Source: Bifidobacterium myosotis (GTDB lineage: Bacteria > Actinomycetota > Actinomycetes > Actinomycetales > Bifidobacteriaceae). From it: a stretch of 64,000 nucleotides of DNA. A program made the position numbers and the translations under genes. Under the pieces are notes generated by a model that was not told where the DNA came from, did not search any database, and saw only the letters and a list, made by a program, of their open reading frames with translations. Below, piece after piece: positions 43,193-52,195 of the stretch. Location: NCBI RefSeq assembly GCF_002259745.1, contig NZ_MWWW01000027.1, positions 40,736 to 104,735 of the forward strand, written 5' to 3'. Position 1 is the first letter of the stretch, and each line of letters opens with the position of its first letter.

Positions 43193-45448
43193 ATGACGAT
43201 TGCCTTTCTGGAACCCTCGCGACAGTTCCATCTGCGCAACCGATACGTCAGCTACGTATTGCGCGTGCTAGAGGGCGGCGAGCTCAATCATCTGTACTTC
43301 GGCGCGCGCCTCAGGGACGACGGCCCGCTGACCGACCTGCAGGAGATTCTGTTCCGCGACATGCTCGCCGTCAGCGATGACCGCGGACTGCTGTCGCTCG
43401 AACAGATCAGACAGGAATACCCGGTGACCGGGTCGGGCGACCTGCGCCCGTGCGCGCTGACCGTGTGCGACGAGCGCGGCTCGCACGTCGCCCGGCTCAC
43501 GTATGCCGGACATACGATCGTCAACGGCAAGCCGGCCATCCAGGGGCTGCCGTCCACCTACGTCGAGGATACGGGCGAGGCGCAGACGCTGGAGATCATC
43601 CTGCGCGACGATGCGCTGGGATTGCAGGCCGTGCTCCGGTACTCGATCTACGAGGACCTGCCGGTGATCACCCGCAGCGTGCGTCTGGAGAACGTGGGAG
43701 CCCATCGGCTTGCCATCGAATCGGCGTACAGCTGCTCGCTGGACCTGCCGGACGCGGAGTGGGACATGCTCACGCTCACCAACGCGTGGTCGCGCGAATG
43801 CGAGGCGACCCGCGTGCCGTTGCGCGTCGGCGGGCAGCGCGTTTCCAGCCTTGACGGACGCAGCAGCCAGCACGCCAACCCGTTCGTGATGCTCGCCCGA
43901 CCCAGCACCGACGAGCTGCACGGCGAGGCCATCGGCATGAGCCTGGCCTACAGCGGCAACTTCAACATCGAGGCGACGGTCAGTTCGTTCAACGGCGTGC
44001 GCCTGCGCGCCGGCATCAACCACGAGCTGTTCCGTTGGCGGCTGGAGCCAGGGGAGCCCTTCCAGACCCCGGAGGCGATCGTCGCGTACTCCGACCACGG
44101 ACTGAGCGCGTTGAGCCAGACCTTCCACACGCTGCTACGCACCCGCATGTCGCGCGGCCCGTGGCGCGACCGGCGCAGCCCCGTGGCGCTCAACACCTAC
44201 GAGGCGCTGTACATGCGTGTGGATGAGCGAAGCGTGATGGAGCTCGCCGACCAGGCCGCGGATCTCGGCATGGAACTGGTCGTGGTGGACGACGGCTGGT
44301 TCGGCCACCGCGACTGGGACGATTCGTCCATCGGCGACTGGACGCCGGATACGGACAAGTTCCCGCGAGGGCTCAAGCCCGTGGCCGACCACATCCACGG
44401 GCTCGGCCTCAAGTTCGGCCTGTGGTTCGAGCCGGAGATGGTCAACCCCGATTCCGACCTGTACCGGGCCCACCCCGACTGGGTGCTCGGCGACGCCACG
44501 CGCGAGCTGAGCATCGGACGCCACCAGTACGTGCTCGACCTGACGCGCGACGAGGTGCGCGACCACATTCTCGACGCGATGTCGACGGTGATTGCGGACA
44601 ACGACGTGGACTACATCAAATGGAACATGAACCGCTCGCTCTCCGAGGTGTTCTCCGCCGCGTGGCCCGCCGACCGGCAGGGCGAGATCTACCACCGGTA
44701 CGTGCTCGGCTACTACGACCTGCTGTCCCGACTGCTCGAACGATTCCCCGAACTGCTCATCGAGGCCAGCGCGGGCGGCGGCGGGCGTCTCGACCCGGCC
44801 GTGCTCGCATACTGCCCGCAGTACTGGATCTCCGACTGCACCGATGCCATGGAGCGCGTCAAGATTCAGTACGGCACGTCGCTCGCCTACCCGCTCGGGG
44901 TGATGTCGAACCATATCACCCCGGTGCCCAACGCGCAGACCGGCCGGTCGGCGTCGCTCAAGACCCGCGGCGACGTGGCCCTGTTCGGCGTGTTTGGCTA
45001 CGAGCTCGATCCGCGCGCCTGCACCGAGGAGGAGCGGCTTACGATCCGCGGGCAGATCGCGCTCGCCAAGGAATACGCGGAACTCGTGCGCTGCGGCGAC
45101 TTCTACCGGCTGCTCGATCCGTTCCGCTCCCGCACGGCCTCCTCGCCGACGGATGTGGCGTGGATCGTGGTCTCGCGCAATCGCCGCGAGGCGCTGGCCG
45201 GGTACTACCGCAACCGTGTGGGCGTCAACGTGCCGGTGCGGTATCTGCGGCTCGCCGGGCTTGATGAGAGCGTGCGGTACGCGGTCGATGAGATCGGCTT
45301 CGACGTGGAGCGTCGGCCGCGCTACGGCGACGAGCTGCAGCGGGTGGGACTGGCGATGACCGACGGGTCGAACAGCCAGCTGCATCCGCGGGTGCCGCTC
45401 GGCGACAATCTCTCGCGCATCTTCCACCTGCACGCCATCGAGGAGTAA
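43193..45448 (+). CDS. GH36-family protein with substituted nucleophile (second of three)
   Basis: This 751-residue protein is full length and collinear with GH36 alpha-galactosidases: FHLRNRYVSYVLRVLEGGEL, LVVVDDGWFGHRDWDDSSIGD, FGLWFEPEMVNPDSDLY and VKIQYGTSLAYPLG. But the catalytic motif reads YIKWNMNRSLSEVF: Asn478, codon AAC at 44624-44626, replaces the nucleophile Asp (D478 in AgaA numbering, as I recall it). The acid/base D548 is kept, yet the next residue is Cys (ISDCTDA). The sugar-binding loop is EASAGGGGRLD in place of ESCxSGGGR, losing its Cys. Coding quality is otherwise normal, so this is not a decayed gene. It may be a pseudoenzyme, a binding protein, or an enzyme with a changed mechanism. 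The start at 43193 has GGCGGCAGG upstream. Confidence 0.88.
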   Translation: MTIAFLEPSRQFHLRNRYVSYVLRVLEGGELNHLYFGARLRDDGPLTDLQEILFRDMLAVSDDRGLLSLEQIRQEYPVTGSGDLRPCALTVCDERGSHVARLTYAGHTIVNGKPAIQGLPSTYVEDTGEAQTLEIILRDDALGLQAVLRYSIYEDLPVITRSVRLENVGAHRLAIESAYSCSLDLPDAEWDMLTLTNAWSRECEATRVPLRVGGQRVSSLDGRSSQHANPFVMLARPSTDELHGEAIGMSLAYSGNFNIEATVSSFNGVRLRAGINHELFRWRLEPGEPFQTPEAIVAYSDHGLSALSQTFHTLLRTRMSRGPWRDRRSPVALNTYEALYMRVDERSVMELADQAADLGMELVVVDDGWFGHRDWDDSSIGDWTPDTDKFPRGLKPVADHIHGLGLKFGLWFEPEMVNPDSDLYRAHPDWVLGDATRELSIGRHQYVLDLTRDEVRDHILDAMSTVIADNDVDYIKWNMNRSLSEVFSAAWPADRQGEIYHRYVLGYYDLLSRLLERFPELLIEASAGGGGRLDPAVLAYCPQYWISDCTDAMERVKIQYGTSLAYPLGVMSNHITPVPNAQTGRSASLKTRGDVALFGVFGYELDPRACTEEERLTIRGQIALAKEYAELVRCGDFYRLLDPFRSRTASSPTDVAWIVVSRNRREALAGYYRNRVGVNVPVRYLRLAGLDESVRYAVDEIGFDVERRPRYGDELQRVGLAMTDGSNSQLHPRVPLGDNLSRIFHLHAIEE

Positions 45449-45632
45449 CGGCGAGAAGTACGGGTGCGTGGGTCGCGGGCGAGGAGCGGGGAGCGGCCGG
45501 ATGCATACGAGGCGGTCGGTCGCCGGCCCGGTGTGCCGCGTACGGACGCGGTCGGCGTGGGGCGCCCGCTGTGATGTGCGGCGATTCAGGAATTAAGGCT
45601 AGTCAAGGCAATCCGATGGGAAAGGAGTACTG

Positions 45633-47087
45633 ATGTTCAGCATTCTCGACATGTTCAAGATCGGCGTGGGGCCCAGCTCCTCGCACACGGTGGGCCCGAT
45701 GTGCGCGGCCCACGCCTTTGCGGAGTCGTTGAAGGACAGCGGCCTGCTCGGGCGCGTGGCCCGCGTGCGCAGCACCCTGTACGGCTCGCTCGCGCTGACC
45801 GGCATGGGCCACGGCACCGACCGCGCCACCGTGGCGGGTCTTGAAGGCAACCTGCCCGCCACCGTGGACACCCACCATGTGCTCACCATCAAGCAGGAGT
45901 GCGAACGCACCGGCAAGCTCATGCTCGACGGCACGCACGAGATCGACTTCGACTACGAGCACGACGTGGCGTTCGAACTGTGGCAGCGTATGGCCGCGCA
46001 TCCCAACGGCATGCGGTTCCAGGCGTTCGACGCCGCCGGCAACCTCGTCGACGAGCAGGTCTGGTATTCGATCGGCGGCGGCTTCATCCGCAAAGGCCAC
46101 CCGGACGACCTCATGATCGGCATCCACGACCGTCCGCCGGAGGGTACCGCGTTCGCCGACGAGGACGAGTCCGCCACCGACTTCGGCCCGCAGGTGCCCT
46201 ATGATTTCACCTCGGGCGACGAACTGCTCGAGATCTGCAAGCGCGAGCACATGCCCATCGCCGACGTGGTGTGGGCCAACGAGATCGCGATGCGGCCGGC
46301 CGAGCAGGTGCGCGCCGACCTGCTGCGCGTGTGGCAGGTGATGCGCGAGTGTGTGACCAATGGCTGCACGAGCGAGATGAAGACGTTGCCGGGTGGCCTC
46401 GATGTGCCGCGCCGCGCGCCGAAGATGTACTCCCGGCTCGCCTCCAACAGCGACCTGCTCAACCGTCGCCGCCGGGTGGACGCGGTGCTCGAATCCTCGG
46501 ACGCCGCATGGGTGGACCTGTTCGCGCTGGCCGTCTCCGAGGAGAACGCGGGCGGCGGCCGCATCGTCACCGCGCCGACCAATGGATCGGCCGGCATCAT
46601 CCCGGCCGTGCTGGAGTACTACTGGCATTTCGTGGATTCGGCCGACGAGGACGGCATCGTGACGTTCCTGCTCACCGCCGGCGCCATCGGGTACCTGTTC
46701 AAGCGCAACGCCTCCATCTCCGGCGCCGAGGTCGGCTGCCAGGGCGAGGTCGGCTCGGCCTGTTCGATGGCCGCCGCCGGCCTGTGCGCGGTGATGGGCG
46801 GCACTGTGGCGCAGGTGGAGAACGCGGCCGAGATCGGCATCGAACACAATCTGGGCCTGACCTGCGATCCGGTGAGCGGACTCGTGCAGATCCCCTGCAT
46901 CGAACGTAATGCCATGGCCGCCAACACCGCCATCAACGCGGTGCGCATGGCCATGCTCGGTGACGGCTCGCACATCGTCACCCTCGACCAGGCCATCAAG
47001 ACCATGAAGGACACCGGCGAGGACATGATGGCCAAGTACAAGGAGACCTCCCAAGGCGGGCTCGCCGTCAACGTGGTCGAGTGCTGA
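45633..47087 (+). CDS. sdaA: L-serine dehydratase, iron-sulfur type, single chain
   Basis: This 484-residue enzyme deaminates L-serine to pyruvate and ammonia. The N-terminal beta domain begins MFSILDMFKIGVGPSSSHTVGPM, the typical opening. The C-terminal catalytic domain contains VTAPTNGSAGIIPAVL and the iron-sulfur cysteines in EVGSACSMAAAGLC and GLTCDPVSGLVQIPC. GGAAAGGAG precedes the ATG. Fused alpha and beta domains are normal for this group. It lies between glycosidase and peptidase genes. If the island uses serine-rich glycopeptides, this enzyme would drain released serine, though it may simply be a housekeeping neighbour. Confidence 0.95.
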   Translation: MFSILDMFKIGVGPSSSHTVGPMCAAHAFAESLKDSGLLGRVARVRSTLYGSLALTGMGHGTDRATVAGLEGNLPATVDTHHVLTIKQECERTGKLMLDGTHEIDFDYEHDVAFELWQRMAAHPNGMRFQAFDAAGNLVDEQVWYSIGGGFIRKGHPDDLMIGIHDRPPEGTAFADEDESATDFGPQVPYDFTSGDELLEICKREHMPIADVVWANEIAMRPAEQVRADLLRVWQVMRECVTNGCTSEMKTLPGGLDVPRRAPKMYSRLASNSDLLNRRRRVDAVLESSDAAWVDLFALAVSEENAGGGRIVTAPTNGSAGIIPAVLEYYWHFVDSADEDGIVTFLLTAGAIGYLFKRNASISGAEVGCQGEVGSACSMAAAGLCAVMGGTVAQVENAAEIGIEHNLGLTCDPVSGLVQIPCIERNAMAANTAINAVRMAMLGDGSHIVTLDQAIKTMKDTGEDMMAKYKETSQGGLAVNVVEC

Positions 47088-47100
47088 GGGTCATACATCA

Positions 47101-47163
47101 GTTCCCCTCACTTAAGCTCCCCTCTCTGAGGGGAGCCGTCTGCATAGCCGACTGAGGGGAGCG
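47101..47163. terminator. GAGGGGAGC hairpin repeat after sdaA
   Basis: GTTCCCCTCA with AGCTCCCCTCTCTGAGGGGAGC and a final CTGAGGGGAGC allow alternative stems. It starts 13 bases after the sdaA stop and belongs to the same dispersed family as the elements at 15371 and 58329. Confidence 0.65.
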
Positions 47164-47323
47164 GAAAGCCCGGTAATCGCCCCACTCGTACGCCTATTAC
47201 CCGAATCGGGAAGAATCTTCCACCTAAAACAGGGATTCCTGCACATATTCGCCGTCCCCGCGTGGGTATTTTGACGGGAAATCCCATGAATCAGGCAAAC
47301 ATCAGGTAAGCGGGGAACCGAAT

Positions 47324-49273
47324 ATGACCGATGAACAGTACTCCTACGAAAACGCGATCCGCGAGTTCGTCTACATCGAACTGCCGTTCGACGGCGATGC
47401 GGATGGACGCAACGATCTGGTGCGCGCGGACATCATCCGCCCGCGCGAACTGGACGGCGTCGAGAAGATTCCGGTCATCATGGACCCGAGCCCGTACTAC
47501 TCGCTCTACCCGCGTCACGGCGAGATGATCGAGTACGCGCACCCGGAGGACAAGTGGAACAGCCCGCTCAAGCAGTTCACCTTCTTCTTCGACAACTACT
47601 TCGTGCCTCGCGGCTACGCGGTCATCCTGCTGAGCACGTCCGGCACGTCGCTGTCCGAGGGGTTCTGCGACATCGGCGGCCCGAAGGACGTGGCCTCCGC
47701 CAATGCGGTGGTCGACTGGCTCAACGGACGTGCCAAGGGATACCTGACCCGCGACCGCCGCACGCCGGACAACGAGGTGAAGGCCGACTGGGCGTCCGGT
47801 CTGGTCGGCGCGATCGGCAAGTCCTACGACGGTTCGGTGCCCAACGGCATGGCCGCCACCGGCATCGACGGGCTCAGGACCATCGTGCCGATCTCCGCGA
47901 TCTCCAGCCAGTACGACTGGTACCATCCGCAGGGCGTGCTGCTCAACGGCGACGACGCGGACGGCGCCTGGTGGGAGCCGGACAACTTCGCCGCCAGCCT
48001 GCAATCGCCCGCCGAAGGCCGTCTCCAGCGGTTCAACACCAAGGGCGGCTGGCAGCGCCTGCACGACGGCTCGGACAAGAAGCACCGCAGCTACAACGAG
48101 TTCTGGGCCGAGCGCGACTACCGTTCACATGTGGACCGGTACAAGGCGAGCGTGTTCATCGTGCACGGCGTCAACGACCTCAACGTGATGATGAACCAGG
48201 TGGGCACCTACTGGAAGGCGCTGGGGGAGTACGGCGTGCCCCGCAAGATCTGGCTGCATCAGTACGCGCATGACGACCCGTTCGACGTGCGCCACGACGC
48301 ATGGCTCACGACGTTGGAGCGTTGGTTCGACTACTGGCTCAAGGACATCGACAACGGCATCATGGACGAGCCCGAGGCCTCCATCGAGGACCCGGACGGC
48401 AACTGGCACGAGTACCCGAGCTGGCCCGTGCCGGGCGCGGTCGACCACACGTTCGGCGTGGCCGGCGGTGAGGACGCGCGGCTGGGTGTGCTGGGCGCGT
48501 TGGACGCGCTGGGCGGGGCCGGGGACGAAGATGCGTCGTCGGCTGCGTCGGCTTCGGCGGGCGTGGTGGCGGCGTCGGGCGTGACTGCTGCGTCGGCCTC
48601 GACTGGCGTGGCGGTTGATGAGGCATCGGCGGGTGTGGCGGTTGCGGCGGCGCCGGTCTCGGCGGATTCCGACGAGCCCGCGCATGTCGCCGTCATCAAG
48701 GGCGCGCGCATTCCGGAACTCACGCGCTTTGCCGAATTCGCCAAGGCGCACGACGACCGCCTGCTGTACGTCGGCGAGCCGTTGGAGCGCGACTGGCATA
48801 TCTCCGGCACTCCGCACATCAGCCTGCGTGTCAAGGCGTCCGCGCCCGACACCAACCTGTGCGCCTCGCTCATCGAATACGGCGAAGGCAACTACGTGCA
48901 GGTGAGCGAGGACATCCACGCCCTCGTGGAACTCACCGAAAAGCGTCCGCCGGTGGGCGGCTACACCGACGACGACAAGGCGTCGTACGTGGTGTGCGTG
49001 CCGCGCAAGTCCCACGAGATGCAGAACATGGTCACCCGCGGCTGGATCGCCACCGCGCACAAGGATTCGTTCAGCGAGTTCACGCCCACGGCCGTGGACG
49101 AATGGTATGAGATCGGCTTCGACCTGCTGCCCACCGACTGGACCGTGCGCGCCGGCCACCGCCTCGCGCTCGCCATCTACAACAACTCGAAGCGCCTCGC
49201 CGCCGTGCCGCTCTCCGATTTCACCGTGGACCTCGATTCCGTCCGCCTCACGGTGCCTTTCGTGGCTGCGTAG
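47324..49273 (+). CDS. pepX: X-Pro dipeptidyl-peptidase (S15) with Ala-rich insertion
   Basis: This 649-residue S15-family hydrolase is predicted to release X-Pro dipeptides from peptides. The nucleophile elbow is GAIGKSYDGSVPNG, the acid lies in VHGVNDLNVMMNQ and His in LHQYAHDDPFDV. The C-terminal jelly-roll domain (HISLRVKASAPDTNL, RAGHRLALAIYNNS) is complete. No signal peptide is present. Between the catalytic and jelly-roll domains is about 50 residues of Ala/Ser/Val repeats (SASAGVVAASGVTAASAST), coded by short imperfect GC-rich repeats and absent from normal family members. It is preceded by AAGCGGGGAACC. With Pip and PepN it forms a proline-peptide degradation set. Confidence 0.88.
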   Translation: MTDEQYSYENAIREFVYIELPFDGDADGRNDLVRADIIRPRELDGVEKIPVIMDPSPYYSLYPRHGEMIEYAHPEDKWNSPLKQFTFFFDNYFVPRGYAVILLSTSGTSLSEGFCDIGGPKDVASANAVVDWLNGRAKGYLTRDRRTPDNEVKADWASGLVGAIGKSYDGSVPNGMAATGIDGLRTIVPISAISSQYDWYHPQGVLLNGDDADGAWWEPDNFAASLQSPAEGRLQRFNTKGGWQRLHDGSDKKHRSYNEFWAERDYRSHVDRYKASVFIVHGVNDLNVMMNQVGTYWKALGEYGVPRKIWLHQYAHDDPFDVRHDAWLTTLERWFDYWLKDIDNGIMDEPEASIEDPDGNWHEYPSWPVPGAVDHTFGVAGGEDARLGVLGALDALGGAGDEDASSAASASAGVVAASGVTAASASTGVAVDEASAGVAVAAAPVSADSDEPAHVAVIKGARIPELTRFAEFAKAHDDRLLYVGEPLERDWHISGTPHISLRVKASAPDTNLCASLIEYGEGNYVQVSEDIHALVELTEKRPPVGGYTDDDKASYVVCVPRKSHEMQNMVTRGWIATAHKDSFSEFTPTAVDEWYEIGFDLLPTDWTVRAGHRLALAIYNNSKRLAAVPLSDFTVDLDSVRLTVPFVAA

Positions 49274-50040
49274 GTTGGGTTGGCCGGCACCGGTCTGTTT
49301 GCACGGTGACGGCCAACCCGGTCGGTGCCTCGCTGATTTGGTTGGTGCCGTTTATCCCGTCTCCTTGATTTGCTCGGTTGCCTAGGCCTATTCAATCTCC
49401 TCAGCGGCCGTTTCCTACCAGAAGGCGGCTGTTTCCAGTAGAAAACAGCCGCTGAGGAGACGGTGAGCGGCCGTTTCCTACTGAGAGTCATGCTCTTCCA
49501 GTAGAAAACAGCCGCTGAAGAGCGAGTAAGCGTCCCTTTTCTACTGGAAGCGCATCTCTCCTGGTAGAAACCGGCCGCTGAGGAGCCGATAAGCGTCCGT
49601 TTCCTGTCAGGAACACGTCGCTTCTGACGGAAAACGGACGCAATCGGGCTTTCTAGCGTCCGGATTCTGTCAGGATCCGCTGGTCCTGACCATTAACGGA
49701 CGCTGAGAGGCGGTTTTGCGTCCGATTATGGTCAGTAGTCCCTCACTTCTGACAGAAACCGGACGCTGAAGAACCCACGGGCAACTCACGGGAAGATAAG
49801 GACTACGGTTGGTGGATTTTTCTGGGGTGGGGTGGAGTCCTCTTCTGGAATCGGCTGGAAATGGTCATCGGCAATGAAATCGGGCCGATTGCGTAACAAT
49901 CACGAACCTATACTCCCTGACCAAAGGCGGGGTGCGGTCCGGCTCTCGGGATCTCGCGCATGGGTGTTGTCAGACCTCTGCGCGACCGATGAGAAGAGCT
50001 GGCCGCGACGCCCCGCCGAGGAACAGGAAGGAAGACTCCC
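49274..50040. repeat. Six tandem palindromes at 63-bp period
   Basis: From 49403 to 49768, six 50-53 base imperfect palindromes begin at 49403, 49466, 49529, 49592, 49655 and 49716, so the period is 63, 63, 63, 63 and 61 bases. Units 1-2 have arms AGCGGCCGTTT/AAACAGCCGCT-like. Units 4-6 have AGCGTCCG/CGGACGCT, and unit 3 is mixed (left new, right old). Inner arms co-vary too (CTACTG/CAGTAG against CTGTCAG/CTGAC). No coding is seen. It lies between pepX and the oligopeptide-binding protein gene. Confidence 0.85.
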
Positions 50041-51687
50041 ATGATTATCAGGCACAAGCGCATAGCCATGATCTCGGCGGCCATGCTGTCCGTCACCATG
50101 CTTCTCGCCGGCTGCGGCGCGGGCTCCAATGGCGCGTCCGCAAGTGGCGGCGCGGGCGACAACATCATCACCATCTCCACGGTCGAACCGCAGAAGCCGC
50201 TCGTCCCCGGCAACACCTATGAGGCGGCCGGCGGCAACGTCAACGACATGCTCTTCTCCGGACTGGTCGGCTTCAAGCCGGACGGCACCGCGGTCAACGA
50301 GGTGGCCGAGTCCATCACGCCGAATGCGGACAACACCAAGTTCGACATCGTGCTGAAGTCGGGGTGGAAGTTCACCGACGGCACGCCGGTCACCTCCGAA
50401 AGCTTCACCAAGGCGTGGAGCTACACGGCCAACGCCAAGAACGGCCAGCTGTGTGCCAGCTTCTTCTCAATGATCAAGGGTTACGACGACTTGCAGGACA
50501 CCTCCAAGCTCAAGGGTGATGAGCAGCTGTCCGGCCTGCACGTCACCGACGACACGCACTTCAGCGTGGAGCTCAACGCCCCCAACTCGGTGTTCCCGGT
50601 GATCCTCGGTTATTCCGGCTACTACCCGGTGCCCGAATCCTTCTACAAGGACCCGGAGAAGTTCGGCAACAACCCGGTGGGCAACGGCCCGTACAAGTTC
50701 AAGTCGTGGGAGCACGGCCAGAGCATCGAGCTGGTGAAGAACCCCGACTACCAGGGCAACTTCAAGCCGAAGAACAACGGTCTGACCTTCAAGATCTACA
50801 CGTCGAACAGCTCCTCGTATGCCGACGTGCAGGGCGGCAACCTGGACGTCTCCGCCACCATCCCGCCCTCGGCCGTCAAGACCTTCCAGAAGGATTCACG
50901 CCTCAACGCCTACAGCAAGCCGAGCTCCGGCATCGCCACGTTCACGATTCCGTCCACGCTTGAGCACTTCACCGGCGAGGAGGGCGTGCTGCGCCGTCAG
51001 GCCATCTCGATGTCCATCGACCGCAAGATGTTGTGCGACAAGCTGCTCGCCGGCACCGCCACGCCGGTCAAGGACTTCTCCGCCCCGCCGATCTCCGGCT
51101 ACTCCGACAGCCTCAAGGGCAACGAGAATCTCGAATACAACCCGGACAAGGCCAAGGAGCTGTGGAAGAAGGCCGATGAGATCAACCCGTGGAGCGGCAA
51201 GTTCACCATCGCGTTCAGCACCGACGGCGATATGAAGCCCATCTACGACGCCGTGATCAACGAGATCAAGAACACGCTGGGCATCGACGCCGCCACCGCC
51301 CCGATGCCCACCGGCAACGAGTTCCACGAGGCCGTGACCGACCGCAAGATCAAGGGCGCGTTCCGCGCCGGCTGGCAGGCCGACTACCCGTCCATCGAGA
51401 ACTACCTGACGCCGATCTTCTCGTCCGGTGCCGCGGACGGTAAGGGCTCGAACGACGGTGACTACAAGAACCCCGAGTTCGATGCACTGCTCGATCAGGC
51501 CGCGCAGGCCTCGGACGTGGACAAGGCGAACTCGCTGTACCAGCAGGCCGAGGAGATCCTGCTCAATGATCTGCCGCAGATTCCGTTGTACAACCAGAAC
51601 GCGAATGCGGTCTTTGGCAAGAACGTGAAGAACGTGGAGCCCAACTGGAAGGGTGTGCCCACGTTCTTCGAGATCACCAAGGCGTGA
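50041..51687 (+). CDS. Oligopeptide ABC transporter substrate-binding lipoprotein
   Basis: This 548-residue family 5 solute-binding protein (OppA type) captures peptides outside the cell. The signal peptide ends in lipobox LLAGC with C25. Family features are NVNDMLFSGLVGF, TKFDIVLKSGWKFTDGTPVTSES, GNGPYKFKSWEHGQSIELVKNPDYQG, RRQAISMSIDRKML and the C-terminal YQQAEEILLNDLPQIPLY. AGGAAGGAAGACTCCC precedes the ATG. No permease or ATPase gene accompanies it, so it must use a transporter encoded elsewhere. Being next to pepX it fits peptide uptake before intracellular cleavage. Strong codon bias suggests high expression. Confidence 0.93.
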   Translation: MIIRHKRIAMISAAMLSVTMLLAGCGAGSNGASASGGAGDNIITISTVEPQKPLVPGNTYEAAGGNVNDMLFSGLVGFKPDGTAVNEVAESITPNADNTKFDIVLKSGWKFTDGTPVTSESFTKAWSYTANAKNGQLCASFFSMIKGYDDLQDTSKLKGDEQLSGLHVTDDTHFSVELNAPNSVFPVILGYSGYYPVPESFYKDPEKFGNNPVGNGPYKFKSWEHGQSIELVKNPDYQGNFKPKNNGLTFKIYTSNSSSYADVQGGNLDVSATIPPSAVKTFQKDSRLNAYSKPSSGIATFTIPSTLEHFTGEEGVLRRQAISMSIDRKMLCDKLLAGTATPVKDFSAPPISGYSDSLKGNENLEYNPDKAKELWKKADEINPWSGKFTIAFSTDGDMKPIYDAVINEIKNTLGIDAATAPMPTGNEFHEAVTDRKIKGAFRAGWQADYPSIENYLTPIFSSGAADGKGSNDGDYKNPEFDALLDQAAQASDVDKANSLYQQAEEILLNDLPQIPLYNQNANAVFGKNVKNVEPNWKGVPTFFEITKA

Positions 51688-51746
51688 CGACGCCGATCCG
51701 ACGGCACGCCAGGTGTGTGTAGCACACGGGCATCGCGTCGCAATAC

Positions 51747-51788
51747 GAAACGGCTGGCAGGACCATTCGCAGTCCTGCCAGCCGTTTC
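51747..51788. terminator. Strong bidirectional terminator
   Basis: A perfect 17-bp stem, GAAACGGCTGGCAGGAC (51747-51763) and its complement (51772-51788), has an 8-base loop. It lies between the binding-protein gene and a convergent small membrane protein gene, serving either or both. Confidence 0.85.
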
Positions 51789-51804
51789 ATACCGTCGCTA
51801 CCAA

Positions 51805-52116
51805 TCAGGCCTTCCAGAAGCGTTTGACCACCATGATTCCATCGGCCACGGCGAACGCGACGATTGCTGCGAGAGGGAAAAGCGCGGCCATCGGAGAAGC
51901 ATAGAAATCGGCCACATCGATGTCTATCGCGCCGCGCAGATAGACGAACGACATCGACGGGACCAGCAGCAACGCTACAGCCTGCAATGCCAGAGCCGTC
52001 GCATACAGACCAAGATTGATTGCGAGCCGGTTGCCTGACAGCCGAAGCAAAACGACCGATATCGCAATTGCCGCAACTAGGCCAATGACAAACAACAATG
52101 CCGGAACGCTGTCCAT
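51805..52116 (-). CDS. Small three-helix membrane protein, function unknown
   Basis: This 103-residue protein is preceded by GTGAGGATCA. It has three hydrophobic helices, at about residues 5-25, 31-53 and 73-95, with ILLRLSGNRL-like basic turns and a C-terminal KRFWKA. It has no motif I recognise. It follows the 1183-residue glycosidase-like gene on the opposite side of a short gap: its start at 52116 is downstream of that gene's stop at 52196 in the same minus-strand direction, so it could be the last gene of that operon. Codon use matches the neighbourhood less strongly, suggesting low expression. Confidence 0.6.
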   Translation of the reverse strand: MDSVPALLFVIGLVAAIAISVVLLRLSGNRLAINLGLYATALALQAVALLLVPSMSFVYLRGAIDIDVADFYASPMAALFPLAAIVAFAVADGIMVVKRFWKA

Positions 52117-52195
52117 TGATCCTCACTTCGTCAAGTGGCTATGCATTTCCTTTCAGTATAGGAGGGAGGGCAATTCTCATATTCGGCCGCCGGTC

